Source: Candidatus Parcubacteria bacterium
GTDB taxonomy: Bacteria > Patescibacteriota > Patescibacteriia > JAACEG01
Assembly (NCBI GenBank): GCA_023135505.1
Contig: JAGLTA010000026.1
Span: 1-10,308, forward strand
DNA: 10,308 nt
Direction: 5' to 3'
Below, one piece after another: positions 1 to 6,681 of this stretch. The translations under genes and the position numbers were made by a program. The notes below the pieces were generated by a model. It searched no databases. It was not told the origin of the DNA and saw nothing but the letters and a program-made list of their open reading frames with translations. Numbering within the stretch: position 1 is the first letter of the stretch; each line of letters begins with the position of its first letter.

Positions 1-2
1 CT

Positions 3-128
3 GTTGGTTCCATAGTCCGAAGTGGAGCGATAGCGGAACGAGACTGTGGAACCTAAATGCAAATCATTACTATTTTTGCAAACCCTTGCAAAAAGGTTCC
101 ACAGCCCTAAAGGGACTATGGAACCAAC
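3..128. repeat. Nested inverted-repeat cluster (REP/BIME-like), three potential hairpins
   Basis: A perfect 16-bp inverted repeat bounds the block (3-18 against 113-128, GTTGGTTCCATAGTCC). Inside are four copies of one word: GGTTCCATAGTC (6-17), its near-complement GACTGTGGAACC (42-53), GGTTCCACAGCC (95-106) and GACTATGGAACC (114-125). They can fold as hairpin 6-53 and hairpin 95-125, or as one long cruciform. A third small hairpin, TTTTTGCAA (73-81) with TTGCAAAAA (86-94), sits between them. The loop of the first hairpin (19-41) matches a segment of the element at 2878-3057 at 21 of 23 positions. No coding potential is seen. A bidirectional terminator or REP/BIME-type non-autonomous repeat is plausible, but the function is unknown. 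Confidence 0.8.
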
Positions 129-171
129 GAAATAATTTTTACTTTTTCACTTTTACTTTTTAATTTGAAAC

Positions 172-2832
172 ATGTCTAATTTTCACAACATCTCAATTAA
201 ATCCTGCCTTAATCAATTAAAAACATCGGAAAGCGGATTGACAAACAGCGAGGCGAAAAAAAGATCGGCAAAATACGGATTAAACGCATTGCCGGCAAAA
301 AAACCGCTTGGGAAAATAGTTATTCTGTTAAGCCAGTTTAAAAGCCCGCTTATCTATATCCTGCTTTTAGCCGGCGTTATCACTCTGTTTTTTAAAGACT
401 ATGTTGACTCTGGCGTAATTTTCGGCGCTGTAATTCTAAATACAATTATCGGATTTTTTCAAGAAAATAAAGCAAACAACGCTCTAAATAAATTAAAGTT
501 GCTGATAAGGCACAAAGCTATCGTCTTGCGCGATGGCAATAAAATTGAAATTGAAAGCGCCGAACTCGTTGTCGGGGACATTATTATTCTGCAAGCTGGG
601 AATCGCGTTTTAGCGGACGCGCGAATTATTGAAGCTAATAATTTAACAATTAACGAGGCCGCGTTAACAGGGGAATCCCTGCCTGTGGAAAAAAATTCAA
701 CTGCCGCAAGAAAGGGAGCGATTATCGCTGATCGAAAAAATATGGTTTACTCTGGCACCATAATTACCAAAGGACAGGGAAAGGCGGTTGTCTGCGCGAT
801 CGGCGTGAAAACAGAAATCGGAAAGATAGCCGAATTAGTGAGCGATACAGAAGATGAAAAAACGCCATTGCAACTGCGGCTCGCGAAATTTTCAAAAATC
901 ATCGGGATATTAACAGCGATAGTTTCGCTTCTTATTTTTATAGTCGGAATTCTGCAAGGGAGAGGCGTTTTTGAAATGTTTAAAGTGAGCATAGCTATCG
1001 CGGTGGCTGCTATTCCCGAGGGATTGATTGTCGCAGTAACGGTTATTTTGACTATCGGAATGCAGCGGATATTAAAGCAGAAAGCGCTCACGAGAAAATT
1101 GGTCGCTGCTGAAACCTTGGGATCAACAACAATAATCTGTTCTGATAAAACAGGAACTTTAACAGAAGGAAAAATGCATGTCGCCCATATTATTATCGGG
1201 GAAAAAGAATTTGAACTGAACGATTTAGGCGCGAGGCAAAAGCATAAAGAGGCGAAAGCCGCAAGCATGGCGCTGCAGACAGGGATGATGTGCAATGACG
1301 CCGTGATTGAAAATTACGATAATGAATTAAAGGAATGGAAAATAATCGGCGCGCCCACGGAATCCGCCCTGCTCTCCGCCGCGATACAGTCCGGATTGAA
1401 TAAAAAAGAGCTGTTGAAAATAGAGCCGAAAATCGACGAACTGCCTTTTGAGAGTGATAATAAATTTATGATTTCGCTGCATAAAAAAAGCGGCGGATAT
1501 ATTATTTATGAAAAAGGCGCGCCGGAAAAACTGTTAAAAAAATCAACAAATTTTTATCACAAAGGCGAAATAATAAAATTGACAAAACAGGAGCTAAAAA
1601 AATTAAACAGAGTCTATGAAAAATTTACAAACAAGGGGTTAAGGGTAATCGCGGTAGCGTCGCGGGAAATTAAAAAAATTCCTGGCGCGAAAAAAACAGA
1701 CTGGAGCGCTCTTGATAAAAATCTGACTTTTATCGGATTTATCGCGCTGAAAGATCCTTTAAGACCTGAAGCGAAAGAGACGATAAAAATGTGCCTCTCT
1801 GCCGGCATCAGGCCGATAATCATAACCGGGGACCACAAACTCACCGCCAAGGCGATCGGCGCGGAGATAGGGTTTAAAACAGAATCTAAAAACATAATTA
1901 CAGGCGAAGAGTTGGATAAAATTTCAGACAGCAAGTTTAAAAAAATTGTGAAAAAAATTGACATTTATGCGAGAGTTAATCCGCGTCATAAGCTGCGTAT
2001 TGTAAAGATGCTCCAAGACCGAGGCGAGGTAGTGGCTATGACAGGAGACGGAATCAACGACTCCCCTGCCCTAAAAGCGGCGGATATAGGAATCGCGCTC
2101 GGGAACGGAACGGATATCGCCAAAGAATCGTCGGATATTGTTTTAATGGATAATAATTTTAAAACGATTATTTCCGCTGTGCGGCAAGGGAGAATTATAT
2201 TTTCCAATATTAGAAAAGTGATAACCTACTTGATTTCCGACTGTTTTTCTGAAATAATCTTAATAGTCGGATCTATGCTTTTCGGGCTGCCGCTCGCGAT
2301 TCTTCCGGCGCAAATTCTTTGGATAAATATTGTGAACGACGGACTGCCTGATTTTTCTTTGGCTTTTGAAAAAGGAAACAAGCACATAATGTCTGTCAAG
2401 CCGATTAAAAAAAACGAGCATATTTTTAACAGCGAGATGAAAGCGGTAATTTTTGGCGCCGGGGCTATAAAAGATTTGATGATTTTCGCCCTGTTTTTTT
2501 GGATGTATCAGGCAGGATCAGAAATCGGATATTTAAGGACGCTCTTTTTTACCATTCTCGGCTTCAAGTCTTTGCTCTCTATTTTCAGCTTACGAAATCT
2601 AAGTCAGCCGATCTGGAAAATAAATCCGTTTGGCAATCTGTATTTAGTAGGCGCTGTCGCGATAAGTTTTACTCTGCTTCTGTCCGCTATCTATCTGCCG
2701 TTCCTGCAAACTCTGCTTTCAACAACTGTTCTGAATCTGAATGATTGGGCTATAATTATCTCAATAGGCGCGTTAAGCGTCTTTATGATAGAAACGACAA
2801 AGTATTATTTTATTGCGAGGAAGAAGGTTTAA
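172..2832 (+). CDS. Cation-transporting P-type ATPase, Ca2+ (P2A-like) type
   Basis: This is a complete 886-residue ATP-driven ion pump of the inner membrane, probably exporting Ca2+ or a similar divalent cation. The N-terminal cation-ATPase domain comes first (about 1-75). The actuator domain carries TGES (166-169). M4 carries PEGL (282-285). The phosphorylation site is DKTGTLT with Asp325, the nucleotide domain has KGAPE (448-452), and the hinge has TGDH (552-555) and TGDGIND (624-630). Ten hydrophobic segments fit M1-M10, with M5-M6 at about 683-730. Aligned by eye with SERCA, ligands E309, E771, N796 and D800 correspond to Glu283, Glu694, Asn719 and Asp723. N768 is replaced by Cys691 and T799 by Asn722. 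Family assignment is secure; Ca2+ specificity is inferred and Mn2+ or another ion is possible. The ATG lacks a recognisable ribosome binding site. The gene is separated from the glycan genes by a repeat-filled gap and seems functionally unrelated to them. Confidence 0.95.
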   Translation: MSNFHNISIKSCLNQLKTSESGLTNSEAKKRSAKYGLNALPAKKPLGKIVILLSQFKSPLIYILLLAGVITLFFKDYVDSGVIFGAVILNTIIGFFQENKANNALNKLKLLIRHKAIVLRDGNKIEIESAELVVGDIIILQAGNRVLADARIIEANNLTINEAALTGESLPVEKNSTAARKGAIIADRKNMVYSGTIITKGQGKAVVCAIGVKTEIGKIAELVSDTEDEKTPLQLRLAKFSKIIGILTAIVSLLIFIVGILQGRGVFEMFKVSIAIAVAAIPEGLIVAVTVILTIGMQRILKQKALTRKLVAAETLGSTTIICSDKTGTLTEGKMHVAHIIIGEKEFELNDLGARQKHKEAKAASMALQTGMMCNDAVIENYDNELKEWKIIGAPTESALLSAAIQSGLNKKELLKIEPKIDELPFESDNKFMISLHKKSGGYIIYEKGAPEKLLKKSTNFYHKGEIIKLTKQELKKLNRVYEKFTNKGLRVIAVASREIKKIPGAKKTDWSALDKNLTFIGFIALKDPLRPEAKETIKMCLSAGIRPIIITGDHKLTAKAIGAEIGFKTESKNIITGEELDKISDSKFKKIVKKIDIYARVNPRHKLRIVKMLQDRGEVVAMTGDGINDSPALKAADIGIALGNGTDIAKESSDIVLMDNNFKTIISAVRQGRIIFSNIRKVITYLISDCFSEIILIVGSMLFGLPLAILPAQILWINIVNDGLPDFSLAFEKGNKHIMSVKPIKKNEHIFNSEMKAVIFGAGAIKDLMIFALFFWMYQAGSEIGYLRTLFFTILGFKSLLSIFSLRNLSQPIWKINPFGNLYLVGAVAISFTLLLSAIYLPFLQTLLSTTVLNLNDWAIIISIGALSVFMIETTKYYFIARKKV

Positions 2833-2877
2833 AAAAATCTTTCTTCTTTCTGTCTTTGCAAAAAACTTTCCACACAT

Positions 2878-3057
2878 TGTCTTTGCGAGAAATGAAGTGG
2901 AGCGGTAGCGAAACGAAATGACGAAGCAATCCCATTACTGAGCGAAAAAATCTGTAATTATAATTTTCGTCTATGCTTTTGTATAGTTTGTGCGGTTAGT
3001 AATGAAATTGTTTCGTCGCTCTCTATCGCTATGCTCGTTAGGCTCCTCGCAAAGACA
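2878..3057. repeat. MITE/REP-like element with long imperfect terminal inverted repeats
   Basis: The outer 12 bp are perfect inverted repeats: TGTCTTTGCGAG (2878-2889) and CTCGCAAAGACA (3046-3057). The arms stay related inward to ATTACT (2934-2939) and AGTAAT (2998-3003), via ACGAAGCAAT on the left and the complement of ACGAAACAAT on the right. The centre (2940-2997) is AT-rich and non-coding. Words of the type TTGCGAG...GACGAAGCAATC are a familiar dispersed repeat style in many bacterial genomes. No transposase and no obvious target-site duplication are visible, so this is either a non-autonomous element or a palindromic repeat. It fills most of the 292-bp gap between the ATPase and the sugar transferase. 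Its long stem could terminate transcription from the ATPase gene (inference). Confidence 0.75.
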
Positions 3058-3082
3058 TCGGAATTTATGCATTTTATAATTC

Positions 3083-3110
3083 ATTGCGAATTGAAAATTG
3101 ATAATTGCAA
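3083..3110 (+). repeat. Four tandem ATTGNNA heptamers
   Basis: Four consecutive 7-nt units lie in perfect register: ATTGCGA, ATTGAAA, ATTGATA and ATTGCAA. They end 14 bases before the preferred start codon of the sugar transferase. An upstream in-frame TTG at 3098 lies inside this repeat, which argues against it as the real start. Confidence 0.7.
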
Positions 3111-3124
3111 ATTTACATAATATT

Positions 3125-4492
3125 ATGTTCTCAAATAAATTAAAAACAATAATCCTAATGGGCGGCGATCTGCTAATGCTATATTTTTCTTTAAGCTTAA
3201 CGCTGATTATCCGCTACGGAATATCAGAAGCCGGAGAATTGTGGGGCAGGCATTTCGCGCCTTTTACTGCTGTTTATCTAATCTGGATAATTGTATTTTA
3301 TATAATCGGATTATACGAAAACAGCAAGCAGAAAAATCTGCTCTCTTTTTATTCTTTAGCCGCGAAAGCGATGGCGATAAATAGCATAATCGCTATTATT
3401 TTTTTTTATTTTATCTCTTATTCAGGAATCAGCCCGAAAAGAATACTTTTTATAAATATAGTTATATTCTGCCTGCTGTTTTTTTTATGGAGAAAATTAT
3501 ACTCAAAAGCGATTTACTCTTCAGTCGCGCTTAATAATCTTCTGATAATCGGAACAGACAGCCAATCACTAAAAACCATCAATCAAATTGTAAAAAGCCC
3601 CGGCTTTGGATACAAACTGATAGGAGTTGTCGGAAATAGCAGCGGCGAACTTCCTGCTGAAATAAAATTCATAAACAGTGAAAATCTGAATTTGCCTGAT
3701 ATTATAAAAAAAGAAAAAATTCAGACTATTGTAAATTCCGACAGCGAAAATCAGTTGAAAATAACCAGCGAATTATACAAAAGCTTGTCTTGCAAAGTCA
3801 GGATTTTAGGGCTTGCGAATTTTTACGAGGAATTGAATAAAAAAATTCATATCAATTTAATAAATGAAATTTGGTTTTTGGAAAACCTTAAAGAAGGCGA
3901 AAAAAAAATTTACGAATTCGGAAAACGTATTGCGGATATCGCGCTTGCGTGCGCCGGGCTTATTCTCTCTTTTCCATTCTTGCCTTTTTTGGCTTTAGTA
4001 ATTAAGATAGACAGTAAAGGTCCGCTGTTTTTTACTCAAATAAGGACAGGCAAGAACGGAAAAAAGTTTTTAGCGGTTAAATTAAGGACAATGGCAAAAG
4101 ATGCTGAAAAAGACGGTCCTCAGTTTGCAAAAATCAATGACTCGCGCATAACCCGCGTTGGAAAATTTTTGCGCCAAAGCCGCATTGACGAAATTCCGCA
4201 GCTGCTGAATGTGCTGCGCGGCGAGATGAGTTTCATTGGTCCCCGCCCTGAACGGCCTGAATTTATAAGCGAACTGGAAAAAAAAATACCTTTTTATAAG
4301 CAACGGCTGATTATTAAGCCGGGACTCACTGGATGCGATCAAATTTCAGGCGCTTATCACAGCGCGTCTCCGCAAGACAGTTTGGAAAAACTGCAATACG
4401 ATTTATACTATATAAAAAACAGATCATTCGCCCTAGATCTTGATATTTTATTAAAGACAGTTAATATTATACTTAAGAGGCAAGGGAGGTAA
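3125..4492 (+). CDS. Polyprenyl-phosphate hexose-1-phosphate transferase (WbaP/WcaJ/WsaP-like priming transferase)
   Basis: This is a membrane enzyme that moves a sugar-1-phosphate from a nucleotide sugar to undecaprenyl phosphate, the first step of glycan assembly. The 455-residue protein has about four N-terminal membrane helices (about 8-30, 46-64, 82-100, 105-123) and a CoA-binding-like soluble domain (about 135-235). The C-terminal bacterial sugar transferase domain spans about 265-455: a membrane-associated helix (268-292), a KLRTM motif (319-323), the catalytic Asp-Glu pair in SRIDEIPQL (Asp355, Glu356), SFIGPRPERPEF (369-380) and KPGLTG (398-403). The usual Trp-Ala after PGLTG is Cys404-Asp405, which is atypical. 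ATG 3125 is chosen over the upstream TTG at 3098, which would translate a tandem repeat. The transferred sugar cannot be read from the sequence. As first gene of the locus it likely has its own promoter in the upstream gap. Confidence 0.93.
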   Translation: MFSNKLKTIILMGGDLLMLYFSLSLTLIIRYGISEAGELWGRHFAPFTAVYLIWIIVFYIIGLYENSKQKNLLSFYSLAAKAMAINSIIAIIFFYFISYSGISPKRILFINIVIFCLLFFLWRKLYSKAIYSSVALNNLLIIGTDSQSLKTINQIVKSPGFGYKLIGVVGNSSGELPAEIKFINSENLNLPDIIKKEKIQTIVNSDSENQLKITSELYKSLSCKVRILGLANFYEELNKKIHINLINEIWFLENLKEGEKKIYEFGKRIADIALACAGLILSFPFLPFLALVIKIDSKGPLFFTQIRTGKNGKKFLAVKLRTMAKDAEKDGPQFAKINDSRITRVGKFLRQSRIDEIPQLLNVLRGEMSFIGPRPERPEFISELEKKIPFYKQRLIIKPGLTGCDQISGAYHSASPQDSLEKLQYDLYYIKNRSFALDLDILLKTVNIILKRQGR

Positions 4493-4501
4493 AAATAGTT
4501 G

Positions 4502-4552
4502 AAAGTCCATAAGGTCAAAAGTTTATAAAGTCCATAAAGTTGAAAGTCATAT
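4502..4552 (+). repeat. Modular 7/9-nt tandem repeat, copy 1
   Basis: The gap after the sugar transferase contains AGTC/AGTT-initiated units such as AGTCCATAA (9 nt) and AGTTGAA (7 nt). The GT dinucleotides fall at 4505, 4514, 4521, 4530, 4539 and 4546, giving spacings 9-7-9-9-7. The same module recurs at three more gene junctions in this window. No coding function is seen. Confidence 0.8.
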
Positions 4553-4556
4553 AAAA

Positions 4557-4578
4557 CATTCGTTTAAATTATAATATT
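4557..4578 (+). promoter_or_regulatory. Candidate promoter or conserved element upstream of gmd
   Basis: This 22-bp segment matches 18 of 22 positions of the segment at 7537-7558 upstream of wzt; the common core is ATTYGTTYAAATTATAAY. It includes a perfect -10-like TATAAT at 4570-4575, but no good -35 hexamer lies 17 bases upstream. Both copies directly follow a 7/9-nt repeat block, so the segment may be part of a composite repeat rather than a promoter. Confidence 0.4.
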
Positions 4579-4595
4579 CGTGGCATTCGAATATT
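4573..4595. other. Small AT-rich hairpin in the gmd leader
   Basis: AATATTCG (4573-4580) and CGAATATT (4588-4595) form a perfect 8-bp stem with a 7-nt loop, TGGCATT. It overlaps the candidate -10 region and lies 27 bases before the gmd start codon. It could be an operator half-site pair, an mRNA leader hairpin or a chance AT-rich palindrome. There is no T-run to suggest a terminator. Confidence 0.45.
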
Positions 4596-4622
4596 AATTT
4601 GAAGCATTAAAATTATATTTTT

Positions 4623-5666
4623 ATGAAAAAAGCTTTAATCACAGGCATAACTGGGCAAGACGGATCATATCTTGCCGAGCTGCTATTAGAAAAAGGGTAT
4701 GAAATCCATGGAATAATCAGGCGCGCAAGTAGTTTTAACACTAAAAGAATTGATCATTTGTATAAAGATCCGCATATAAACGGAGTAAGAATGTATCTGC
4801 ATTACGGCGATCTTTCTGATGGAAGCAATATAAATAGAATTTTAGAAAAAATACATCCCGATGAAATTTATCATTTAGGCGCGCAAAGCCATGTTAGGGT
4901 AAGTTTTGATACGCCAAAATATACAGGCGATGTGACGGGGCTTGGAACAACAAGAATTTTAGACGCGATAAAAGATAGCGGCATTAAAACAAAATTTTAT
5001 CAAGCTTCGTCTTCTGAAATGTTCGGAAAAGTAAAATTAGAAGATTTGCCTATAAATGAAAACACTGTTTTTCATCCCCGCTCTCCTTACGCTTGCGCTA
5101 AAGTTTACGCTTATTGGATGACTAAAAATTACAGAGAAAGCTACAATATGTTCGCCTCTAACGGAATATTGTTCAACCATGAAAGCTCTCGGCGAGGAGA
5201 AACTTTTGTTACTAAAAAAATTACTAGGGGATTGGCAAAAATAAAATTAGAAAAAGATAAAAAGTTATATTTAGGAAATTTAGATGCTAAACGTGACTGG
5301 GGACACGCTAAAGATTTTGTATACGGAATGTGGCTTATACTTCAACAAGAAAATCCGGATGACTATATTCTGGCAACAGGAGAATCCCGTAGCGTTAGAG
5401 AATTTATTGAAAAAGCTGCGGTTTATTTTGATTTTAATATAGTTTGGGATGGCGAAGGATTAAATGAAAAAGGAATAGATAAAAAAACAGGAAAAACTAT
5501 CGTTGAAATTGACCCAAAATATTTCAGGCCGGCAGAAGTAGATATATTATTGGGCGACTACGCAAAAGCGAAAGAGAAATTGGGTTGGGAGCCGAAAATT
5601 AAATTTGATAAATTAGTGGAAATAATGGCAAAAGCTGATTATGATAAAGAAGTTAAAAGTCTATAA
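4623..5666 (+). CDS. gmd: GDP-mannose 4,6-dehydratase
   Basis: This cytosolic NADP-dependent enzyme converts GDP-D-mannose to GDP-4-keto-6-deoxy-mannose, the first committed step to GDP-L-fucose. The 347 residues form an extended short-chain dehydrogenase. The Rossmann motif is GITGQDG (8-14), followed by the family-typical RRASSFNT (33-40) and DLSD (63-66). The active-site region is SSSEMFG (129-135), with Ser130 where Thr is usual and Glu132. The catalytic Tyr156 and Lys160 are in SPYACAK, and FNHESSRRGETFVTKKI (184-200) contributes to nucleotide binding. Length and motifs match known Gmd proteins over the whole chain. The last codons run into a 7/9-nt repeat, so the C-terminal VKSL is repeat-derived. 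It is followed 21 bases later by fcl. The direct pairing with fcl makes fucose, rather than rhamnose or perosamine, the likely product. Confidence 0.96.
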   Translation: MKKALITGITGQDGSYLAELLLEKGYEIHGIIRRASSFNTKRIDHLYKDPHINGVRMYLHYGDLSDGSNINRILEKIHPDEIYHLGAQSHVRVSFDTPKYTGDVTGLGTTRILDAIKDSGIKTKFYQASSSEMFGKVKLEDLPINENTVFHPRSPYACAKVYAYWMTKNYRESYNMFASNGILFNHESSRRGETFVTKKITRGLAKIKLEKDKKLYLGNLDAKRDWGHAKDFVYGMWLILQQENPDDYILATGESRSVREFIEKAAVYFDFNIVWDGEGLNEKGIDKKTGKTIVEIDPKYFRPAEVDILLGDYAKAKEKLGWEPKIKFDKLVEIMAKADYDKEVKSL

Positions 5667-5690
5667 AATTTATAAAGTCGAAAGTCTATG
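5651..5690 (+). repeat. Modular 7/9-nt tandem repeat, copy 2 (gmd-fcl junction)
   Basis: GT steps lie at 5652, 5659, 5677 and 5684, giving spacings 7, 18 (9+9 with one degenerate unit) and 7. This is the same 7-9-9-7 phase as at the other junctions. The block covers the end of gmd, the whole 21-base gap and the first codon of fcl, whose ATG falls where the 9-nt unit AGTCTATAA has become AGTCTATGA. Confidence 0.75.
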
Positions 5691-6638
5691 AATGAGAATT
5701 CTAAAATTTATATTGCTGGGCATCGGGGACTGGTAGGCTCGGCAATTATTAAAAATTTACAAAGCAAAGGTTATAATAATTTAATTTTGAAAACTAGACA
5801 AAAATTAGATTTAATGGATAATATTGCTGTTGCAAAATTTTTTAGAAAAGAAAAACCTGAATATATTTTTTTAGCCGCGGCTAAGGTCGGCGGAATTATG
5901 GCAAATAATAGCTACCATGCTGAATTTATCTATCAAAATTTAAAAATTCAAAATAATATAATCCATAATGCGTATTTGCATAAAACAAAAAAACTTCTAT
6001 TCTTGGGAAGTTCCTGTATCTATCCTAAAATGGCTCCGCAACCTATTAAAGAAGAATATCTCTTGTCTGGAAAACTTGAACCAACAAACAGGGCTTATGC
6101 TGTCGCAAAAATCGCTGGAATTGAAATGTGCCGATCATATAATAAACAATATGGAACAAATTTTATTTCCGTAATGCCGACAAATCTTTATGGACCGAAT
6201 GATAATTTTGATCTAAAAAATTCCCATGTGCTTCCAGCTTTAATTAAAAAATTTCACGAGGCAAAAGAAAAAAATAAAAAAGAGGTTGTACTCTGGGGTA
6301 CAGGATCACCTAAAAGGGAATTTCTGCATGTTGACGATTTAGCGGACGCCTGCGTATTTTTGATGAATAATTACAATAATTCTAATATAATAAATATCGG
6401 AACAGGCAAAGATATTTCCATTAAAGAGTTGGCGGAACTTATTAAAAAAATTGTTGAATTTAATGGAAATATAAAATGGGACACAAGCAATCCTGACGGT
6501 ACGCCGAGAAAATTATTAAATGTAAGCTGTTTGCGTAATTTAGGATGGAAACATAAAATTAAATTAAAACAAGGAATAAAAAATACTTATGAATGGTATA
6601 TAGATAGTCGAAATCCGAAAGTCGAAAGTCGAAAGTAA
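5688..6638 (+). CDS. fcl: GDP-L-fucose synthase (epimerase/reductase)
   Basis: This cytosolic enzyme takes the Gmd product GDP-4-keto-6-deoxy-mannose, epimerises C3 and C5, and reduces C4 with NADPH to give GDP-L-fucose. The 316 residues start with the Rossmann motif GHRGLVG (11-17). Residues equivalent to the E. coli active site are present: Ser108 and Cys110 in GSSCIYP, Tyr137 and Lys141 in YAVAK, and His180 in NSHVLPALIKKF. AAAKVGGI (63-70), NLYGP (166-170) and REFLHVDDLADA (210-221) are also family signatures. Length is close to the roughly 320 residues of E. coli Fcl. The ATG at 5688 lies in the junction repeat and no ribosome binding site is visible. The C-terminal tail (about 306-316, Ser/Arg/Lys-rich) is encoded by tandem AGTCGAA heptamers and is probably not functional enzyme sequence. 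Confidence 0.96.
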   Translation: MNENSKIYIAGHRGLVGSAIIKNLQSKGYNNLILKTRQKLDLMDNIAVAKFFRKEKPEYIFLAAAKVGGIMANNSYHAEFIYQNLKIQNNIIHNAYLHKTKKLLFLGSSCIYPKMAPQPIKEEYLLSGKLEPTNRAYAVAKIAGIEMCRSYNKQYGTNFISVMPTNLYGPNDNFDLKNSHVLPALIKKFHEAKEKNKKEVVLWGTGSPKREFLHVDDLADACVFLMNNYNNSNIINIGTGKDISIKELAELIKKIVEFNGNIKWDTSNPDGTPRKLLNVSCLRNLGWKHKIKLKQGIKNTYEWYIDSRNPKVESRK

Positions 6639-6681
6639 TTTTGACTTTATGGACTTTATGGACTTTTAACTTTATGGACTT
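6606..6681. repeat. Inverted pair of 7/9-nt repeat blocks at the fcl-wzm junction, copy 3
   Basis: The left half (6606-6640) is forward AGTCGAA heptamers and encodes the tail of fcl. The right half (6641-6681) is the same family reversed: ACT steps at 6644, 6653, 6662, 6669 and 6678 give spacings 9-9-7-9. The head-to-head arrangement can form an imperfect stem across the fcl stop codon. The wzm start codon ATG at 6674 lies inside a reversed unit, TTTATGGACTT. Confidence 0.75.

Noticed and set aside
747..1295. Reverse-strand open frame of about 180 codons inside the ATPase gene
   Set aside because: It lies fully antisense to conserved P-type ATPase motifs, and its translation is low-complexity without domain signatures: a shadow frame.
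1614..2207. Two further reverse-strand open frames inside the ATPase gene
   Set aside because: They are antisense to the hinge and phosphorylation-domain motifs; no start context or recognisable product.
2499..2744. Short + strand frame overlapping the ATPase C-terminus
   Set aside because: The real frame encodes continuous M7-M10 helices through this region; the alternative product has no membrane or domain character.
2820..2850. Intrinsic terminator after the ATPase gene
   Set aside because: GAAGAA and TTCTTC can pair weakly but the stem is short and AT-rich with no clean T-run; the MITE-like stem downstream is a better but unproven candidate.
3098..3124. Upstream TTG start for the sugar transferase
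   Set aside because: It would translate tandem ATTGNNA heptamers into a non-conserved leader; the ATG at 3125 begins right before the first membrane helix.
4082..4342. Reverse-strand frame within the sugar transferase
   Set aside because: Antisense to the catalytic sugar-transferase domain; no independent evidence for a gene.
5968..6174. Short + strand frame inside fcl
   Set aside because: The fcl frame carries all catalytic residues through this interval; the other frame is fortuitous.
6641..6673. Upstream TTG start for the wzm permease
   Set aside because: The extra eleven residues are a translation of the reversed 7/9-nt repeat; ATG 6674 fits the family better.
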